DNA of 64,000 bases from Streptococcus varani (GCF_001375655.1 NZ_CTEN01000001.1:620001-684000); one strand, 5' to 3'; shown: positions 8,721 through 19,287, counted from the stretch's first letter. The notes: generated from the letters alone by a model not told the origin. Numbers and translations: made by a program.

Positions 8721-9190
8721 TGGAAGTAACAGCAATTAAGGACTTGATGTCTCAATTTGATGCCTCAAGTCTTCGTGAATTTTCTTATAAAAATGGGTCT
8801 GAAGACCTTGTTTTCAGTAAAAATGAATCATCTGCCCTTGCAACAATTGAATCGGCATCAGTAGCAGCACCAGCAGTTTCTGCTACACCTACCATTGCAG
8901 TTGCAGCTGCTGAGGAAGTAGCGCCAGTTGCAGCGCAGGCAACAGGACAAGCTGAAGGAGAAGAAGTGGCTAGTCCCTTGGTTGGCGTTGCCTACCTATC
9001 ACCTGGTCCTGATAAGTCAGCTTTTGTTTCGGTTGGCGACAGTGTGAAAAAAGGCCAAACGCTCATGATTATTGAAGCCATGAAGGTCATGAATGAAATT
9101 CCAGCACCACATGATGGCATGGTAACAGAAATCTTGGTTGCCAATGAGGATGTGGTCGAATTTGGACAAGGATTGGTGCGGATCAAATGA
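8720..9190 (+). CDS. accB: Biotin carboxyl carrier protein of acetyl-CoA carboxylase
   Basis: A 156-residue carrier that moves carboxybiotin between AccC and AccD-AccA. The biotinyl lysine is Lys122 in EAMKVMNE. An Ala/Val/Pro-rich linker (about residues 45-80) separates a short N-terminal segment from the biotinyl domain, as usual. An in-frame ATG at 8708 exists but lies before the GGAGG ribosome site; ATG 8720, overlapping the fabF stop, is the better start. It overlaps fabZ by 4 bp. Confidence 0.96.
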   Translation: MEVTAIKDLMSQFDASSLREFSYKNGSEDLVFSKNESSALATIESASVAAPAVSATPTIAVAAAEEVAPVAAQATGQAEGEEVASPLVGVAYLSPGPDKSAFVSVGDSVKKGQTLMIIEAMKVMNEIPAPHDGMVTEILVANEDVVEFGQGLVRIK

Positions 9191-9609
9191 TGGATATACA
9201 AGCAATTCGTGACGCCCTTCCACACCGCTACCCCATGCTCTTGGTGGACCGTGTCTTGGAAGTTTCAGAAGATGAGATTACAGCGATTAAAAATGTAAGC
9301 ATCAATGAGCCATTTTTCAATGGTCATTTCCCAGAATATCCAGTCATGCCAGGCGTTCTGATTATGGAAGCTCTTGCGCAAACGGCTGGTGTCTTGGAGT
9401 TGTCCAAGCCTGAAAACAAGGGAAAACTTGTTTTTTACGCGGGAATGGACAAGGTTAAATTTAAGAAGCAAGTAGTTCCAGGAGATCAGTTGATCATGAC
9501 GGCAAAGTTTGTCAAACGCCGCGGAACGATCGCCGTGGTGGAAGCCAAGGCAGAAGTGGACGGTAAATTAGCGGCAAGTGGGACTTTGACCTTCGCTATC
9601 GGGAGCTAA
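9187..9609 (+). CDS. fabZ: 3-hydroxyacyl-ACP dehydratase
   Basis: Dehydrates beta-hydroxyacyl-ACP to trans-2-enoyl-ACP. A 140-residue hot-dog-fold protein with catalytic His47 and Glu61 in [12 protein letters not shown] and LIMEALAQ. Two adjacent ATG codons (9187, 9190) are possible; the first overlaps the accB stop. In this cluster FabM normally competes for the FabZ product, so the interrupted fabM would push flux to saturated chains. Confidence 0.95.
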   Translation: MMDIQAIRDALPHRYPMLLVDRVLEVSEDEITAIKNVSINEPFFNGHFPEYPVMPGVLIMEALAQTAGVLELSKPENKGKLVFYAGMDKVKFKKQVVPGDQLIMTAKFVKRRGTIAVVEAKAEVDGKLAASGTLTFAIGS

Positions 9610-9720
9610 TTTACGCTGTGAGAATCAAAACATGGAAAACAAGAGAGCTTCCAACGCTTTGTTTCCGCTGTTCTTTGATTTTCTTTGACTAAAATCACTA
9701 CATAAAGGAGTGAAAACTCA

Positions 9721-11088
9721 TTGTTTGAAAAACTATTGATTGCCAATCGTGGCGAGATTGCGGTGCGGATTATCCGTGCAGCGCGTGAGTTGGGGATTGC
9801 GACAGTCGCTGTCTATTCAGAGGCAGATCGAGATGCCCTTCATACCATATTGGCGGATGAGGCGATTTGCATCGGACCAGCACGCTCGACCGAATCGTAC
9901 CTCAATATGAACAACATCATTTCAGCAGCCATTGTAACAGGTGCCCAAGCCATTCATCCTGGCTTTGGTTTCCTGAGTGAAAACTCAAAATTTGCGACTC
10001 TCTGTGAAGAAGTGGGGATCAAGTTTATCGGACCTTCTGCCAAGGTCATGGATACCATGGGTGACAAAATCAATGCGCGTGCAGAGATGATTCGGGCCCA
10101 AGTTCCTGTTATTCCGGGATCTGACGGCGAAGTCTATACTGCTGAGGATGCCCTAGCTATCGCTGAAGGAATCGGCTATCCCGTTATGCTTAAGGCATCA
10201 GCTGGTGGTGGCGGTAAAGGGATTCGGAAGGTGGAGCGAGCAGAGGATTTGGTCACTGCCTTTGAAAATGCCTCATCTGAAGCCCAAGCAGCCTTTGGGA
10301 ATGGCGCTATGTATATGGAGCGGGTGGTTTATCCAGCCCGCCACATTGAAGTGCAAATTTTGGCAGATCAGCATGGTCATGTCATCCACTTGGGAGAACG
10401 TGATTGTTCCTTGCAGCGAAACAACCAGAAGGTTCTGGAAGAAGCGCCATCTATTGCTATTGGAAAGACTCTCCGTAATAAAATCGGTCAGGCAGCTGTG
10501 CGTGCTGCGGAATCTGTTGGTTATGAGAATGCTGGGACCATTGAATTTCTCTTGGATGAAGCTAAGGGCGAATTCTACTTCATGGAGATGAATACGCGTG
10601 TACAGGTGGAGCATCCTGTCACAGAATTCGTCACTGGAGTGGATATTGTTAAAGAGCAAATTCGTATCGCAGCAGGTCAAGTTTTGGAAAAAAACCAGGA
10701 CGACATTGAAATCAAGGGACATGCTATCGAGTGCCGGATCAATGCAGAAAATCCAGCCTTCAACTTTGCCCCAAGCCCAGGCAAGATTAAGAGTCTCTTC
10801 TTGCCAAGTGGGGGTGTGGGGATCCGTGTCGATTCAGCCATGTATCCAGGTTATAGCATTCCACCCTACTATGATTCCATGATTGCCAAAGTCATCGTCC
10901 ATGGGGAAAATCGATTTGAAGCTCTTATGAAGATGCAGCGTGCACTTTATGAATTAGAAATTGAAGGGGTTAGCACCAACGTTGATTTCCAATGGGAGTT
11001 GATTTCTGATCAGCGCGTGGTCGCTGGCGATTATGATACTGCCTATTTGATGGAAGAGTTTCTTCCTAACTATCAAGAGAATAACTAG
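9721..11088 (+). CDS. accC: Biotin carboxylase subunit of acetyl-CoA carboxylase
   Basis: Carboxylates biotin on AccB using ATP and bicarbonate. It has 455 residues: N-terminal pre-ATP-grasp domain ([14 protein letters not shown]), ATP-grasp core with glycine-rich loop [10 protein letters not shown], catalytic [14 protein letters not shown], and the C-terminal domain. The only reasonable start is TTG 9721, with AAGGAG (9705-9710) upstream. The fabZ-accC spacer (9610-9720) contains imperfect inverted repeats (AATCAAA...TTTGATT) but no clear [10 protein letters not shown]. Confidence 0.96.
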   Translation: MFEKLLIANRGEIAVRIIRAARELGIATVAVYSEADRDALHTILADEAICIGPARSTESYLNMNNIISAAIVTGAQAIHPGFGFLSENSKFATLCEEVGIKFIGPSAKVMDTMGDKINARAEMIRAQVPVIPGSDGEVYTAEDALAIAEGIGYPVMLKASAGGGGKGIRKVERAEDLVTAFENASSEAQAAFGNGAMYMERVVYPARHIEVQILADQHGHVIHLGERDCSLQRNNQKVLEEAPSIAIGKTLRNKIGQAAVRAAESVGYENAGTIEFLLDEAKGEFYFMEMNTRVQVEHPVTEFVTGVDIVKEQIRIAAGQVLEKNQDDIEIKGHAIECRINAENPAFNFAPSPGKIKSLFLPSGGVGIRVDSAMYPGYSIPPYYDSMIAKVIVHGENRFEALMKMQRALYELEIEGVSTNVDFQWELISDQRVVAGDYDTAYLMEEFLPNYQENN

Positions 11089-11099
11089 GAGAAAATTGT

Positions 11100-11966
11100 A
11101 TGGCTTTGTTTTCGAGAAAGGATAAGTACATCCGTATCAATCCCAATCGGTCAACGGTTCAAACGGCAACTCAAACAAAGCCTGAGGTGCCAGATGAGCT
11201 CTTTGACAAGTGTCCAGGATGTAAAAAAACCATTTATCAGAAGGATTTGGGCTTGGAAAAAACCTGCCCACATTGTTCCTATAATTTTCGGATTTCTGCT
11301 AAAGAGCGCTTAGCCATAGTAGTAGACCAAGATTCTTTTGAGGAGCTGTTTACCGGCATTGAAACGGCTGATCCGCTTAACTTTCCGGGTTATGTGAAAA
11401 AACTGGCAGAAACAAGAGAAAAAACCGGCTTGGATGAAGCCGTGGTCACGGGCTTAGCTCGTATCTGTGGTCAGAAAGTTGCACTCGGCATCATGGATGC
11501 TAATTTTATTATGGCTTCTATGGGAACAGTTGTTGGTGAGAAAATCACAAGACTTTTTGAGTTAGCAAGAGAAAAAGAATTGCCTGTAGTTCTTTTTACG
11601 GCTTCTGGTGGCGCTCGGATGCAAGAAGGCATTATGAGCCTGATGCAGATGGCTAAGATTTCTGCTGCTGTACAGCGCCATTCAAAGGCGGGTCTCTTTT
11701 ATCTAACGGTCTTGACAGATCCAACAACAGGAGGGGTTACGGCTTCCTTTGCCATGGAAGGAGATATCATCCTGGCAGAGCCGCAAACTCTGATTGGATT
11801 TGCAGGACGTCGTGTGATAGAGAGTACCGTTCGTGAAACCCTACCAGCTGATTTTCAAAAAGCAGAATTTCTCTTGGAACATGGGTTTGTAGATCAAATT
11901 GTGAAACGACAAGATCTTCGTGAGACGATTGGAAAACTAGTAGCATTACATGGAGGTGACTTATGA
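11100..11966 (+). CDS. accD: Acetyl-CoA carboxylase, carboxyltransferase beta subunit
   Basis: Together with AccA it transfers the carboxyl group to acetyl-CoA to form malonyl-CoA. It has 288 residues. An N-terminal zinc ribbon (Cys38, Cys41, Cys56, Cys59) precedes the crotonase-like transferase domain with SGGARMQEG. Its stop overlaps the accA start (ATGA), consistent with stoichiometric synthesis of the two subunits. Confidence 0.96.
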   Translation: MALFSRKDKYIRINPNRSTVQTATQTKPEVPDELFDKCPGCKKTIYQKDLGLEKTCPHCSYNFRISAKERLAIVVDQDSFEELFTGIETADPLNFPGYVKKLAETREKTGLDEAVVTGLARICGQKVALGIMDANFIMASMGTVVGEKITRLFELAREKELPVVLFTASGGARMQEGIMSLMQMAKISAAVQRHSKAGLFYLTVLTDPTTGGVTASFAMEGDIILAEPQTLIGFAGRRVIESTVRETLPADFQKAEFLLEHGFVDQIVKRQDLRETIGKLVALHGGDL

Positions 11967-12733
11967 GCGAAATTGCAAGTATGATTAAAAAGGCTCGTGA
12001 CCAGGCTCGTGTGACCGCTCTTGATTTTGCCCATGGAATCTGTGAGGATTTTATTGAGTTACATGGTGATCGGAATTTCCGTGATGATGGTGCCATCGTT
12101 GGTGGTATCGGTCGTCTGGGCAATCAGGCAGTGACGGTTATCGGGATTCAAAAAGGGAAAAACTTACAGGACAACCTCAAGCGCAACTTTGGTCAGCCTC
12201 ATCCAGAAGGCTATCGCAAAGCTCTACGGCTTATGAAACAAGCCGAAAAGTTTGGTCGCCCTGTTATCACTTTTATCAATACAGCAGGTGCTTATCCAGG
12301 TTTAGGTGCGGAGGAACGCGGTCAAGGAGAAGCTATTGCCCGCAATCTCATGGAAATGAGTGATTTAAAGGTCCCAATTATTGCCATCATCATCGGTGAG
12401 GGTGGTTCAGGAGGAGCCTTGGCTCTAGCTGTTGCGGACAAGGTCTGGATGTTGGAAAATTCCATCTATGCGGTCCTCAGTCCAGAAGGCTTTGCATCTA
12501 TTCTTTGGAAAGATGGTAGTCGAGCCATGGAAGCGGCGGAACTCATGAAAATTACTTCATTTGAGTTGCTTAAGATGGGGGTGGTAGATAAGGTCATACC
12601 GGAGAGAGGCTATTTTGCAGCAGAGTTGATGGGACAAATCAAATTGGAATTGCTTCACGAAGTCAATCTGCTACAAGCCTTACCAGTAGAGGAAATGCTT
12701 GAAAACCGCTACAAACGATTTAGAAAGTACTAG
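11963..12733 (+). CDS. accA: Acetyl-CoA carboxylase, carboxyltransferase alpha subunit
   Basis: The partner of AccD. It has 256 residues, shorter than the E. coli protein and normal for streptococci. Typical motifs are [19 protein letters not shown] and VLSPEGFAS. It is the last gene of the fatty acid cluster and is followed by a hairpin and T run. Confidence 0.96.
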   Translation: MSEIASMIKKARDQARVTALDFAHGICEDFIELHGDRNFRDDGAIVGGIGRLGNQAVTVIGIQKGKNLQDNLKRNFGQPHPEGYRKALRLMKQAEKFGRPVITFINTAGAYPGLGAEERGQGEAIARNLMEMSDLKVPIIAIIIGEGGSGGALALAVADKVWMLENSIYAVLSPEGFASILWKDGSRAMEAAELMKITSFELLKMGVVDKVIPERGYFAAELMGQIKLELLHEVNLLQALPVEEMLENRYKRFRKY

Positions 12734-12737
12734 AAGA

Positions 12738-12768
12738 AGCTTGAAGCAGCAATGTTTCAGGTTTTTTT
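12738..12768 (+). [10 protein letters not shown]. [10 protein letters not shown] after accA
   Basis: AGCTTGAA (12738-12745) pairs with TTCAGGTT (two G-U pairs) around a 10-nt loop and is followed by a run of seven T. It closes the fab-acc transcript. Confidence 0.7.
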
Positions 12769-13108
12769 GAATTCTTTAAAGTTTTCTTGAATCAACCAGC
12801 CTATTTTAATTTCCTAAATAGCTTAACTCTTGACGGAATAGAAGTACAGGTATATACTGATGGAAATTAGGTAAAAGTTTAAAAAATCATATGTTATTGT
12901 ATATTGAGATTGGAAGAGTTTGAAAAAATGATATTTTAAGTTTTTATAAACTCCTTGTCTTCATTGTGATCGTCCGTCTAATTCTCTTTAAAAGGAATCG
13001 CAAATTATCTTGTTCCTATTTCAATCTATTACATAACATTATCTAGATAGTATAGGTGATGATTTTTGTATAATTCAAGTCAGGATTAATATTTAAAGAG
13101 GTATTATT
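12769..13108 (+). promoter_or_regulatory. AT-rich intergenic region with ldcB promoter
   Basis: About 340 bp without a gene. TATAAT at 13069-13074 (preceded by TTG) is a probable -10 for the next gene; no good -35 is seen. AAAGAGG (13096-13102) is the ribosome site. Nothing else was recognised. Confidence 0.5.
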
Positions 13109-13885
13109 TTGAAAAAAACATCTATGGTATTGTTGGTGTGCTTTTCTTTTCTTTCTCTAGCTTCTTGTGGACAAAAGAAAGAAAGCAATGTCGCACTAGA
13201 GAAGGATAATAAGGTGGAAAAGGCTACTAGTAGCGAAACTGCTACTAGTGAATTAGAAATATCCACGACTGAATCAGTTAGTGGATCTAGCGAGGAAGTC
13301 ACAGCTGAAAATTCTAATGACCCGAGTAGAGCAAAGGAAGTCCACTTTAATGGTAGCTACTACAGTGTACAAGGTAAGTATGGAGAAGTCATCATTGTCA
13401 ATAAAAAGCATCCGTTGGCTTCCAGCTATGCTCCAGGAGAGAATGCGGTAGCACAAGCAGCCTTTTTCCAGCTCCGTTCTGCTATGCAAACTAGCGGATT
13501 TGATATCAGTAATCACTATAGTGGTTTTAGAAGTTATGATACACAAGCAAGTCTTTACAATAACTATGCAGCTAGGGATGGTCAAGCCAATGCGGACCGC
13601 TATTCTGCAAGGCCTGGTTATAGCGAACATCAGACTGGTCTAGCTTTCGATTTGATGGACTCAGCGGGGAATCTCCTGCAAGAAGCAAGTGCTGTCAAAT
13701 GGTTAGAAGAGAACGCTCATCAATATGGTTTCATCGTTCGCTATATAACCGGTAAGGAGTCGGTTACCGGTTATATGGCAGAAACCTGGCATGTCCGCTA
13801 TATTGGTCAAGAAGCAGGTGATATCTACCAATCAGGTTTGACCCTGGAAGAATATTTTGGTATCTCTGGTGGGGATTACCAATAG
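13109..13885 (+). CDS. LdcB/DacB-like L,D- or D,D-carboxypeptidase lipoprotein
   Basis: A secreted peptidoglycan-trimming carboxypeptidase of the VanY/LdcB (M15) family, 258 residues. It has a lipoprotein signal peptide (lysines, hydrophobic stretch, lipobox LASC with Cys20), a Ser/Glu/Thr-rich low-complexity linker (about 30-75) and the M15 catalytic domain. SEHQTGLAFDL provides a zinc His and Asp, and ETWHVRYIG the second zinc His. The start is TTG 13109 with AAAGAGG upstream. It stands alone between accA and serS. The L,D specificity is inferred from the pneumococcal homologue. Confidence 0.9.
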   Translation: MKKTSMVLLVCFSFLSLASCGQKKESNVALEKDNKVEKATSSETATSELEISTTESVSGSSEEVTAENSNDPSRAKEVHFNGSYYSVQGKYGEVIIVNKKHPLASSYAPGENAVAQAAFFQLRSAMQTSGFDISNHYSGFRSYDTQASLYNNYAARDGQANADRYSARPGYSEHQTGLAFDLMDSAGNLLQEASAVKWLEENAHQYGFIVRYITGKESVTGYMAETWHVRYIGQEAGDIYQSGLTLEEYFGISGGDYQ

Positions 13886-14096
13886 AAAATGAAAAATAGC
13901 GTTTCAATTAGAAAGAAACTCAGTTTTTCTTGTTTGTATTTCCATAGGAACTCAGAAATAGATGAGGAGAAGCGACACAATATACTTAGTGGTAGAGTAG
14001 TTTTCATAATATCTAATGTTGGTTTTCAAAGCCTATAAGGATAGAAGACTCTTTATCAGTTGCAGTTGGTTGGTGATTCTATCATTAAGTTCTTCA
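13886..14096. other. Intergenic region, no gene
   Basis: This holds the tail of the peptidase transcript. A weak hairpin, GTTTC...GAAAC, followed by CAGTTTTT near 13901-13928 may terminate it. No coding signal was found. Confidence 0.4.
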
Positions 14097-14135
14097 AAAA
14101 AAATGAGCTGGAAAGATTTCCAACTCAATTTTTTT
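14097..14135 (-). [10 protein letters not shown]. [10 protein letters not shown] after serS, two-way
   Basis: GAGCTGGAAA (14105-14114) pairs with TTTCCAACTC (14118-14127) with one mismatch. A-rich and T-rich flanks on both sides mean it can work in both directions. It begins at the serS stop codon. Confidence 0.8.
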
Positions 14136-15414
14136 ATTTATTAGCAGAAATGATATCAGCTCCACCCATATATGGACGAAGAACTTTTGGAATAGTGACA
14201 GAACCGTCTTCGTTTTGGTAATTTTCAAGGATAGCAGCAACAGTCCGTCCGACAGCAAGTCCAGAACCGTTGAGGGTATGAAGGAGTTTGACCTTGCCGT
14301 CTGCCTCGTCACGGTAGCGGATTTGAGCACGGCGAGCCTGGAAGTCTTCTGTATTTGAACAGGAAGAAATCTCACGGTAGGCATTTTGAGCTGGGATCCA
14401 AACTTCCAAGTCATAAGTCTTAGCAGCAGAGAAACCCATATCTCCTGTACAGAGGGCTAAGACGCGGTATGTGAGTCCTAATTTTTGCAGAATATTTTCT
14501 GCGTTTGCAGTCATTTTTTCTAGTTCTTCATAAGAATGTTCTGGTTTGGCAAATTTGACCATCTCAACCTTATGGAATTGGTGAAGGCGAATGAGACCAC
14601 GGGTATCACGACCAGCAGAACCAGCTTCAGAACGGAAAGATGGGCTCATAGCAGTGAAGTTAATAGGCAAATCTTTGCCATCTAGAATTTCATCGCGGTA
14701 GTAGTTGGTCAATGGCACTTCAGCCGTTGGGATAAGGACAAAGTTGCTATCTGCTAGTTCAAAGGTGTCTTCCTTGAATTTTGGATATTGGCCAGTACCA
14801 AACATAGAATCATGGTTGACCATATATGGGGTAATGACTTCTTGGTAACCTTCTGCGATATGTTCATCCAACATGAAGTTGTAAAGCGCACGTTCTAAGC
14901 GAGCTCCTAAGTTTTTGTAGAAAAGGAAGCGGGCACCTGTTACTTTGGCACCACGTTCCCAGTCTAGGATGCCAAGGTCTTCACCAAGGTCCCAGTGGGC
15001 TTTGATATCAAAGTCAAATTTACGTGGAGTGCCCCAACGACGCACTTCAATGTTTTCTTCCTCATCAGCACCAACTGGTACAGAATCGTGAGGAGTATTT
15101 GGAAGGACCGTGATAATAGCAGTGACTTGCTCATCGATGGTGGCCAATTCTGCATCAATCTCTTTGACTTTTGCAGAGAGAGCTTGCATAGCTGCAATCT
15201 TATCATCTGCGTTTTCTTTGTTGCGTTTTGCTTGGGCGATTTCAGCAGAGACGGTGTTGCGCTCAGCTTTTAGTTCTTCGGTTTGGACCAAGAGTACACG
15301 GCGTTTTGCGTCCAAGTCTTTTAGTTCTGTCAACGTTCCAGCTGGTACACCACGGTTGGCCAATTTTTCAGCTACCAGGTTAAAATCTGTACGAATACGT
15401 TTTAAATCTAACAT
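14134..15414 (-). CDS. serS: Seryl-tRNA synthetase
   Basis: Charges tRNA-Ser with serine. It has 426 residues from the start [11 protein letters not shown]. The N-terminal antiparallel coiled coil (about residues 30-100) binds the tRNA long arm; class II motif 2 ([15 protein letters not shown]) and motif 3 ([15 protein letters not shown]) follow. A longer open frame to 15489 exists, but those codons overlap the T-box-like leader; ATG 15414, with GAAAGGAAAG upstream, is the start. In pneumococcus serS lies near lysC on the other side of the fab cluster, so local order differs here. Confidence 0.97.
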   Translation of the reverse strand: MLDLKRIRTDFNLVAEKLANRGVPAGTLTELKDLDAKRRVLLVQTEELKAERNTVSAEIAQAKRNKENADDKIAAMQALSAKVKEIDAELATIDEQVTAIITVLPNTPHDSVPVGADEEENIEVRRWGTPRKFDFDIKAHWDLGEDLGILDWERGAKVTGARFLFYKNLGARLERALYNFMLDEHIAEGYQEVITPYMVNHDSMFGTGQYPKFKEDTFELADSNFVLIPTAEVPLTNYYRDEILDGKDLPINFTAMSPSFRSEAGSAGRDTRGLIRLHQFHKVEMVKFAKPEHSYEELEKMTANAENILQKLGLTYRVLALCTGDMGFSAAKTYDLEVWIPAQNAYREISSCSNTEDFQARRAQIRYRDEADGKVKLLHTLNGSGLAVGRTVAAILENYQNEDGSVTIPKVLRPYMGGADIISANK

Positions 15415-15642
15415 AGTCTTTCCTTTCTCATAAAAAAACACGGGTATGTTAATGCTGGAGCGCTTACGCGCGGTTCCATCCAGCTTCACATCCTGTGCAC
15501 TTAATATTTATCCAATTGATTATCACGGTAGAATTTCAAAAATGGCTTCTATCTGCTCACAACAACCGCAGACTTTCTGGAAGAAACTGATTTCTTACTT
15601 ATCCGTTACAGTTATTATACATAAAAATGATAAGAATGTAAA
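15415..15642 (-). ncRNA. serS promoter and T-box-like leader
   Basis: On the minus strand, TTTACA (15637-15642), a 17-bp spacer and TATAAT (15614-15619) form a promoter. The roughly 190-nt leader contains TGGAACCGCG (about 15469-15478), the conserved T-box that pairs with the tRNA acceptor end. GCGC-gtaa-GCGC within TGGA...TCCA follows, and a U-run lies before the ribosome site. Stem I is not clear; an AGC in GTGAGCAG (about 15550-15557) is a candidate serine specifier. The expected logic is read-through when uncharged tRNA-Ser binds. Confidence 0.7.
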
Positions 15643-15794
15643 ATAAATATTTGTTTTTTTAGAGTAAATAGTTCCTTTTTCTAATCTAAGGCTAGCTTTT
15701 TTTAGCTTTTGAGAGAGTTAGGAGTGACTGTTTTTAATATACAATTACAAGTAAAAAAAGGCTGTTGCCCATTGAGGGAACTACCTTTTCTTTT
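15643..15794. other. Intergenic region upstream of the serS promoter
   Basis: About 150 bp between the serS promoter and the end of the DUF956 gene. AAAAAAGGCT (about 15756-15765) and similar A/T runs suggest weak [14 protein letters not shown] structure for the leftward man operon. No gene was seen. Confidence 0.3.
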
Positions 15795-16157
15795 TTATTT
15801 TTTACCTGTAAATTTGCTAACAATAGTTTGAACTAAGGTAGGTAATTTGATAATTTTCTCATTGCTGATATAATTTCGAGCTATTTTCAGTATTTTACCT
15901 GTATCTTTAGAAGCAAAGAGGAACTTTCCTTGATCCGTATTGATTTCAAAATGACGACTAACCTTATTTTGACTGACATTAGCACCGATATGTTGGATAG
16001 ACGTCCATGGGATTTGAATAAACTGTTCTATATTAGTATCAGGATAAAATTCGATGGCAACATCACCCACCAAAAATTTCCCAACCTTACCACCGATTCC
16101 TATATAGGAAACACCTGTTGTTTGAAAATCAACAGATTTGTTTAATGATTGTGCCAT
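15795..16157 (-). CDS. DUF956 family protein linked to the mannose PTS
   Basis: A 120-residue soluble protein of the DUF956 family, which in lactic acid bacteria is regularly found at the end of mannose-family PTS operons (sometimes called ManO). Its biochemical role is not established. It begins MAQSLNKSVDFQTTG and has no membrane segment. It lies 76 bp downstream of manN in the same direction, with GAGAGATT as ribosome site, so it is probably cotranscribed. Confidence 0.85.
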   Translation of the reverse strand: MAQSLNKSVDFQTTGVSYIGIGGKVGKFLVGDVAIEFYPDTNIEQFIQIPWTSIQHIGANVSQNKVSRHFEINTDQGKFLFASKDTGKILKIARNYISNEKIIKLPTLVQTIVSKFTGKK

Positions 16158-16233
16158 AATCTCTCACTTTTCTCTTTCTCACATCATATTATATCCTATT
16201 CAAAAGAGTTCCCCTAAGGAAACTCTTTATCTA

Positions 16234-17145
16234 TTACATGATACCAATCAAGCGAGCAATGATACCTACAGCAAATAATCCGATGATGATTGTGATTGGA
16301 GAAACTTTTTTCTTGAGCAACCACATGCAAAGGAATACAAGAAGTAAGTGCATGAAGCCAGGGATAAGACCATCTAAGTTTTGTTGGAAAGTAGTTACTT
16401 TCTCAGGAGTTTGTGACAGTCCAGCTCCGACTTGTTCAAAGGCTTGACGGATACCTTCGCCACCGGCAGGAAGTTTATCCCATTCGATGTAAGCGCCTGG
16501 TGCAAGCGGTACAGTAGAAACATTGAAGTTAAAGCCGATAGAAACCCAACGTTGTGCAAGGACAGCAAGGATGAACATACCAAGGATTGAAGCACCTTTA
16601 GTAATATCTTTCAAGATACCACCAGACATATCTTTAGTGATTTCTTTACCAGATTTGTAACCAAATTCTTGAGTATACCAGAGGAAGGCCATACGGATTG
16701 CATTCCAACCAAAGAAGAAGAGAAGTGGGCCGAGGATATTTCCGCCGATAGCTAGAGAAGCACCGAGGGCACCAAGGATAGGACGAACTGTAAACCAGAA
16801 GACTGGATCACCGATACCGGCCAAAGGTCCCATCATACCGATTTTAACCCCTTGGATAGCAGCGTCATCAATGTCAACACCATTTGCTTTTTCTTCTTCA
16901 AGAGCCAAGGTAACTCCGACGATAGGAGCAGCAACATATGGGTGAGTATTGAAGAATTCCATGTGACGTTTAAGTGCAGCAGCTTGGTCTTCTTTTTTAG
17001 TGTAAAGTTTCTTAATAGCTGGTACTAATGTATAAGCCCAACCAAGGTTTTGCATCCGCTCGTAGTTCCAAGAAGCTTGAAGGAATTGAGAACGGAACCA
17101 AACTTTTTTACGGTCGTTTAATGATAATTGCATTTTTTCTGACAT
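16234..17145 (-). CDS. manN: Mannose/glucose PTS component IID
   Basis: A membrane subunit of the mannose-family phosphotransferase permease, 303 residues, with the conserved start FLQASWNYERMQNLGWAY and the GPLAGIGDP loop (about 120-128). Several hydrophobic segments lie in the C-terminal half. With ManM it forms the sugar channel, which in lactic acid bacteria is also the receptor for class IIa bacteriocins. It lies 14 bp after manM. Confidence 0.96.
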   Translation of the reverse strand: MSEKMQLSLNDRKKVWFRSQFLQASWNYERMQNLGWAYTLVPAIKKLYTKKEDQAAALKRHMEFFNTHPYVAAPIVGVTLALEEEKANGVDIDDAAIQGVKIGMMGPLAGIGDPVFWFTVRPILGALGASLAIGGNILGPLLFFFGWNAIRMAFLWYTQEFGYKSGKEITKDMSGGILKDITKGASILGMFILAVLAQRWVSIGFNFNVSTVPLAPGAYIEWDKLPAGGEGIRQAFEQVGAGLSQTPEKVTTFQQNLDGLIPGFMHLLLVFLCMWLLKKKVSPITIIIGLFAVGIIARLIGIM

Positions 17146-17159
17146 GAGTAGGCTCCTTT

Positions 17160-17969
17160 CTAGTAGTCTTCTAAGATGTCACCGATTGGGTCGCCTGAAC
17201 CTACAGAACCACCACCGTTACCGCCTTTTTTAGAAAGGTTGAGGTAGATGAAGGCAAGGGCAACACCAATAGCACCAAGGGCAATCAGAGTCAATTGGCT
17301 CACAGCTGCAAGTGCAAAACCGATGGCAAAGAATGGCCATACTTCGCGAGTAGCCATCATGTTGATAACCATAGCGAAACCTACGGCAACAACCATACCA
17401 CCACCGACAGCCATACCACCTTGGAGCCAGTCAGGCATCAAATCAAGAACAGCTTTTACAGCATCCGCTGGAATAGCAAGAAGAGCTGCTGCTGGGATGG
17501 CGATACGCAAACCTTGTAAAGAGAGTGCGAAGAGGTGGTAACGTTCAAGAGCGCTAAAGTCACCGCGTTCAGCTGCAGCATCAGCTCCGTGTACAAGACC
17601 AACTGAGATGGTACGAACAATCATAGTCAAGAAGAGACCAGCAACCGCAAGAGGAATTGCGAGGGCTTGAGCAACGCTAATCGCTTGCGCAGATGTATCA
17701 CCACCCTTGATAAGGATGATAGCAGCAGCTACAGAAGCAAGAGCAGCATCTGGTGCAACAGCAGCACCGATGTTTGCCCAACCAAGGGCAACAAGTTGAA
17801 GTGTGCCACCGAGGACAACACCCGCAGTCAAGTTACCGGTTACAAGACCAATAAGAGTACATGCGACGATTGGTTGGTGGAATTGAAATTGGTCGAGGAT
17901 ACCTTCCATACCTGCTAAGAAGGCAACGACAACAACCAATACCGCAGAAATAATTGAAATATCTGACAT
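17160..17969 (-). CDS. manM: Mannose/glucose PTS component IIC
   Basis: The integral membrane translocation subunit, 269 residues with about seven hydrophobic segments and a Gly/Ser-rich tail (GGNGGGSVGSGDP). The start MSDISIISAVLVVVVAFLAG is typical of the family. It is separated from manL by an unusually long 259-bp spacer containing hairpins. Confidence 0.96.
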   Translation of the reverse strand: MSDISIISAVLVVVVAFLAGMEGILDQFQFHQPIVACTLIGLVTGNLTAGVVLGGTLQLVALGWANIGAAVAPDAALASVAAAIILIKGGDTSAQAISVAQALAIPLAVAGLFLTMIVRTISVGLVHGADAAAERGDFSALERYHLFALSLQGLRIAIPAAALLAIPADAVKAVLDLMPDWLQGGMAVGGGMVVAVGFAMVINMMATREVWPFFAIGFALAAVSQLTLIALGAIGVALAFIYLNLSKKGGNGGGSVGSGDPIGDILEDY

Positions 17970-18228
17970 AGTTGTATTCCTTTTCTATTGATGTGTTATA
18001 TGGGCTGAGAAAGAAACTCAGACACCACTAATTTTTAAAATAAGTAAGGGACCCAGATTTGGAAAATACTGAGTCAGGCGACGGAATGTTTCACCACCTG
18101 TGGCCAAATAGATTTTTGAACAAGTGGTGTCTACTTGAGTTTGATTTAAAAACATCGGAAAAAGATCGACTTGCGAACATCCTTGGATGCTCTTCTGTTT
18201 CTTTGTCGGTTTTTAAAATTCTCACAGT
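17970..18228 (-). other. Structured manL-manM intergenic region
   Basis: No gene is supported here. On the transcript (minus strand) CACCACTTG (18121-18129) pairs with CAGGTGGTG (18092-18100), nine pairs with one G-U, around a 20-nt loop. A second hairpin, CATCC-aa-GGATG, lies near 18178-18190. Neither is followed by a T run, so they look more like processing or stability elements than [11 protein letters not shown]. Confidence 0.55.
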
Positions 18229-19218
18229 TTACTTCACATTCGCTTTTTTAATAAGTGCAAACAAATCTTTATTTGAATCATTAGGTACCTTGCGGACATC
18301 GAATTTGACGCCCATGTCACGCAGTTTTTCAAAAGTAGCAACGTCTTCTTTGTCCATTGACAAAACATTGTTAACCATTGTTTTACCTGTTGAGTGAGCC
18401 ATTGAACCAACGTTCAATTCTTTGATTTCAACACCACCTTCGATAGCACGGAGGGCATCTTGAACTGTTTCAAACAAGATTAAAGCATGTGTATTACCAA
18501 AGCGAGGGTCTTTTGCAGCTTCAACCAACTTGCTGATTGGTACAACGTTTGCATTGATCCCACCTGGTGCAGCTTGTTTAATCAAGTTTTTGCGCAAATC
18601 ATCCTTGGCAACAGCGTCTGAAGCAACAATGATACGGTCAGCTTTTGATGCTGGCGTCCAGTTGGTTGCCACTTGTCCATGAAGTAAGCGAGTATCGATA
18701 CGAGCAAGATTGATTTTTAACTTGCCATCTCCAACAACGGTTCCCTCAGGAATAGCACCTTGTGGTCTTGCAGCTTTAACTGGGGCTGCAGCAACCTCAA
18801 TAGGATTGAGTTCTTCAGGAAGGGCTTTGATTCCGTCCTTAGACTCTTTGATGATATTTGCCGCTACTTGATCCACACCTGCAGTCGCATTTATCATGCG
18901 TTCTGTATAGGCTTGAATCAACATCGGTAAATTGAGACCTGTGATGATAGCAAGCTTGCGATCAGGGTTTTCTCCTGCAACACGGCTTGCTTGGTTAAAT
19001 GGTGATCCACTCCATAAATCAGCCAAAACCAAGATTTCATCATCGGCATCGAATGCGTCAATGGCAGAAATGAACTTAGCATGTAAATCATCTGGTCCTT
19101 CGCTTGGCATGAAAGTTACGACTTGAACTTTCTCTTGTTCGCCAAAAATCATAGAACCAGACTGATGAATGCCAGCTGCAAACTCACCATGACTTGCAAT
19201 AATGATTCCAATACTCAT
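18229..19218 (-). CDS. manL: Mannose/glucose PTS component IIAB
   Basis: The cytosolic phosphoryl carrier, 329 residues. The IIA domain (about 1-130) has phospho-His10 in IIASHGEFA. An Ala/Pro-rich linker (about 145-160) leads to the IIB domain with the second phospho-His in [10 protein letters not shown]. It is the first gene of the man operon, with TAGGAGGT before ATG 19218. In streptococci this system imports glucose and mannose and feeds carbon catabolite control. Confidence 0.97.
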   Translation of the reverse strand: MSIGIIIASHGEFAAGIHQSGSMIFGEQEKVQVVTFMPSEGPDDLHAKFISAIDAFDADDEILVLADLWSGSPFNQASRVAGENPDRKLAIITGLNLPMLIQAYTERMINATAGVDQVAANIIKESKDGIKALPEELNPIEVAAAPVKAARPQGAIPEGTVVGDGKLKINLARIDTRLLHGQVATNWTPASKADRIIVASDAVAKDDLRKNLIKQAAPGGINANVVPISKLVEAAKDPRFGNTHALILFETVQDALRAIEGGVEIKELNVGSMAHSTGKTMVNNVLSMDKEDVATFEKLRDMGVKFDVRKVPNDSNKDLFALIKKANVK

Positions 19219-19287
19219 TATTGTACCTCCTAAAATTTATCTAGTTACCCACAGGCATATTTATTTATGTCTTCGAGTTACCTTCTC

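Noticed and set aside
18059-18397. Plus-strand ORF over the manL-manM spacer
   Set aside because: It crosses into the manL coding region antisense, has no start signal, and the spacer hairpins explain the structure better.
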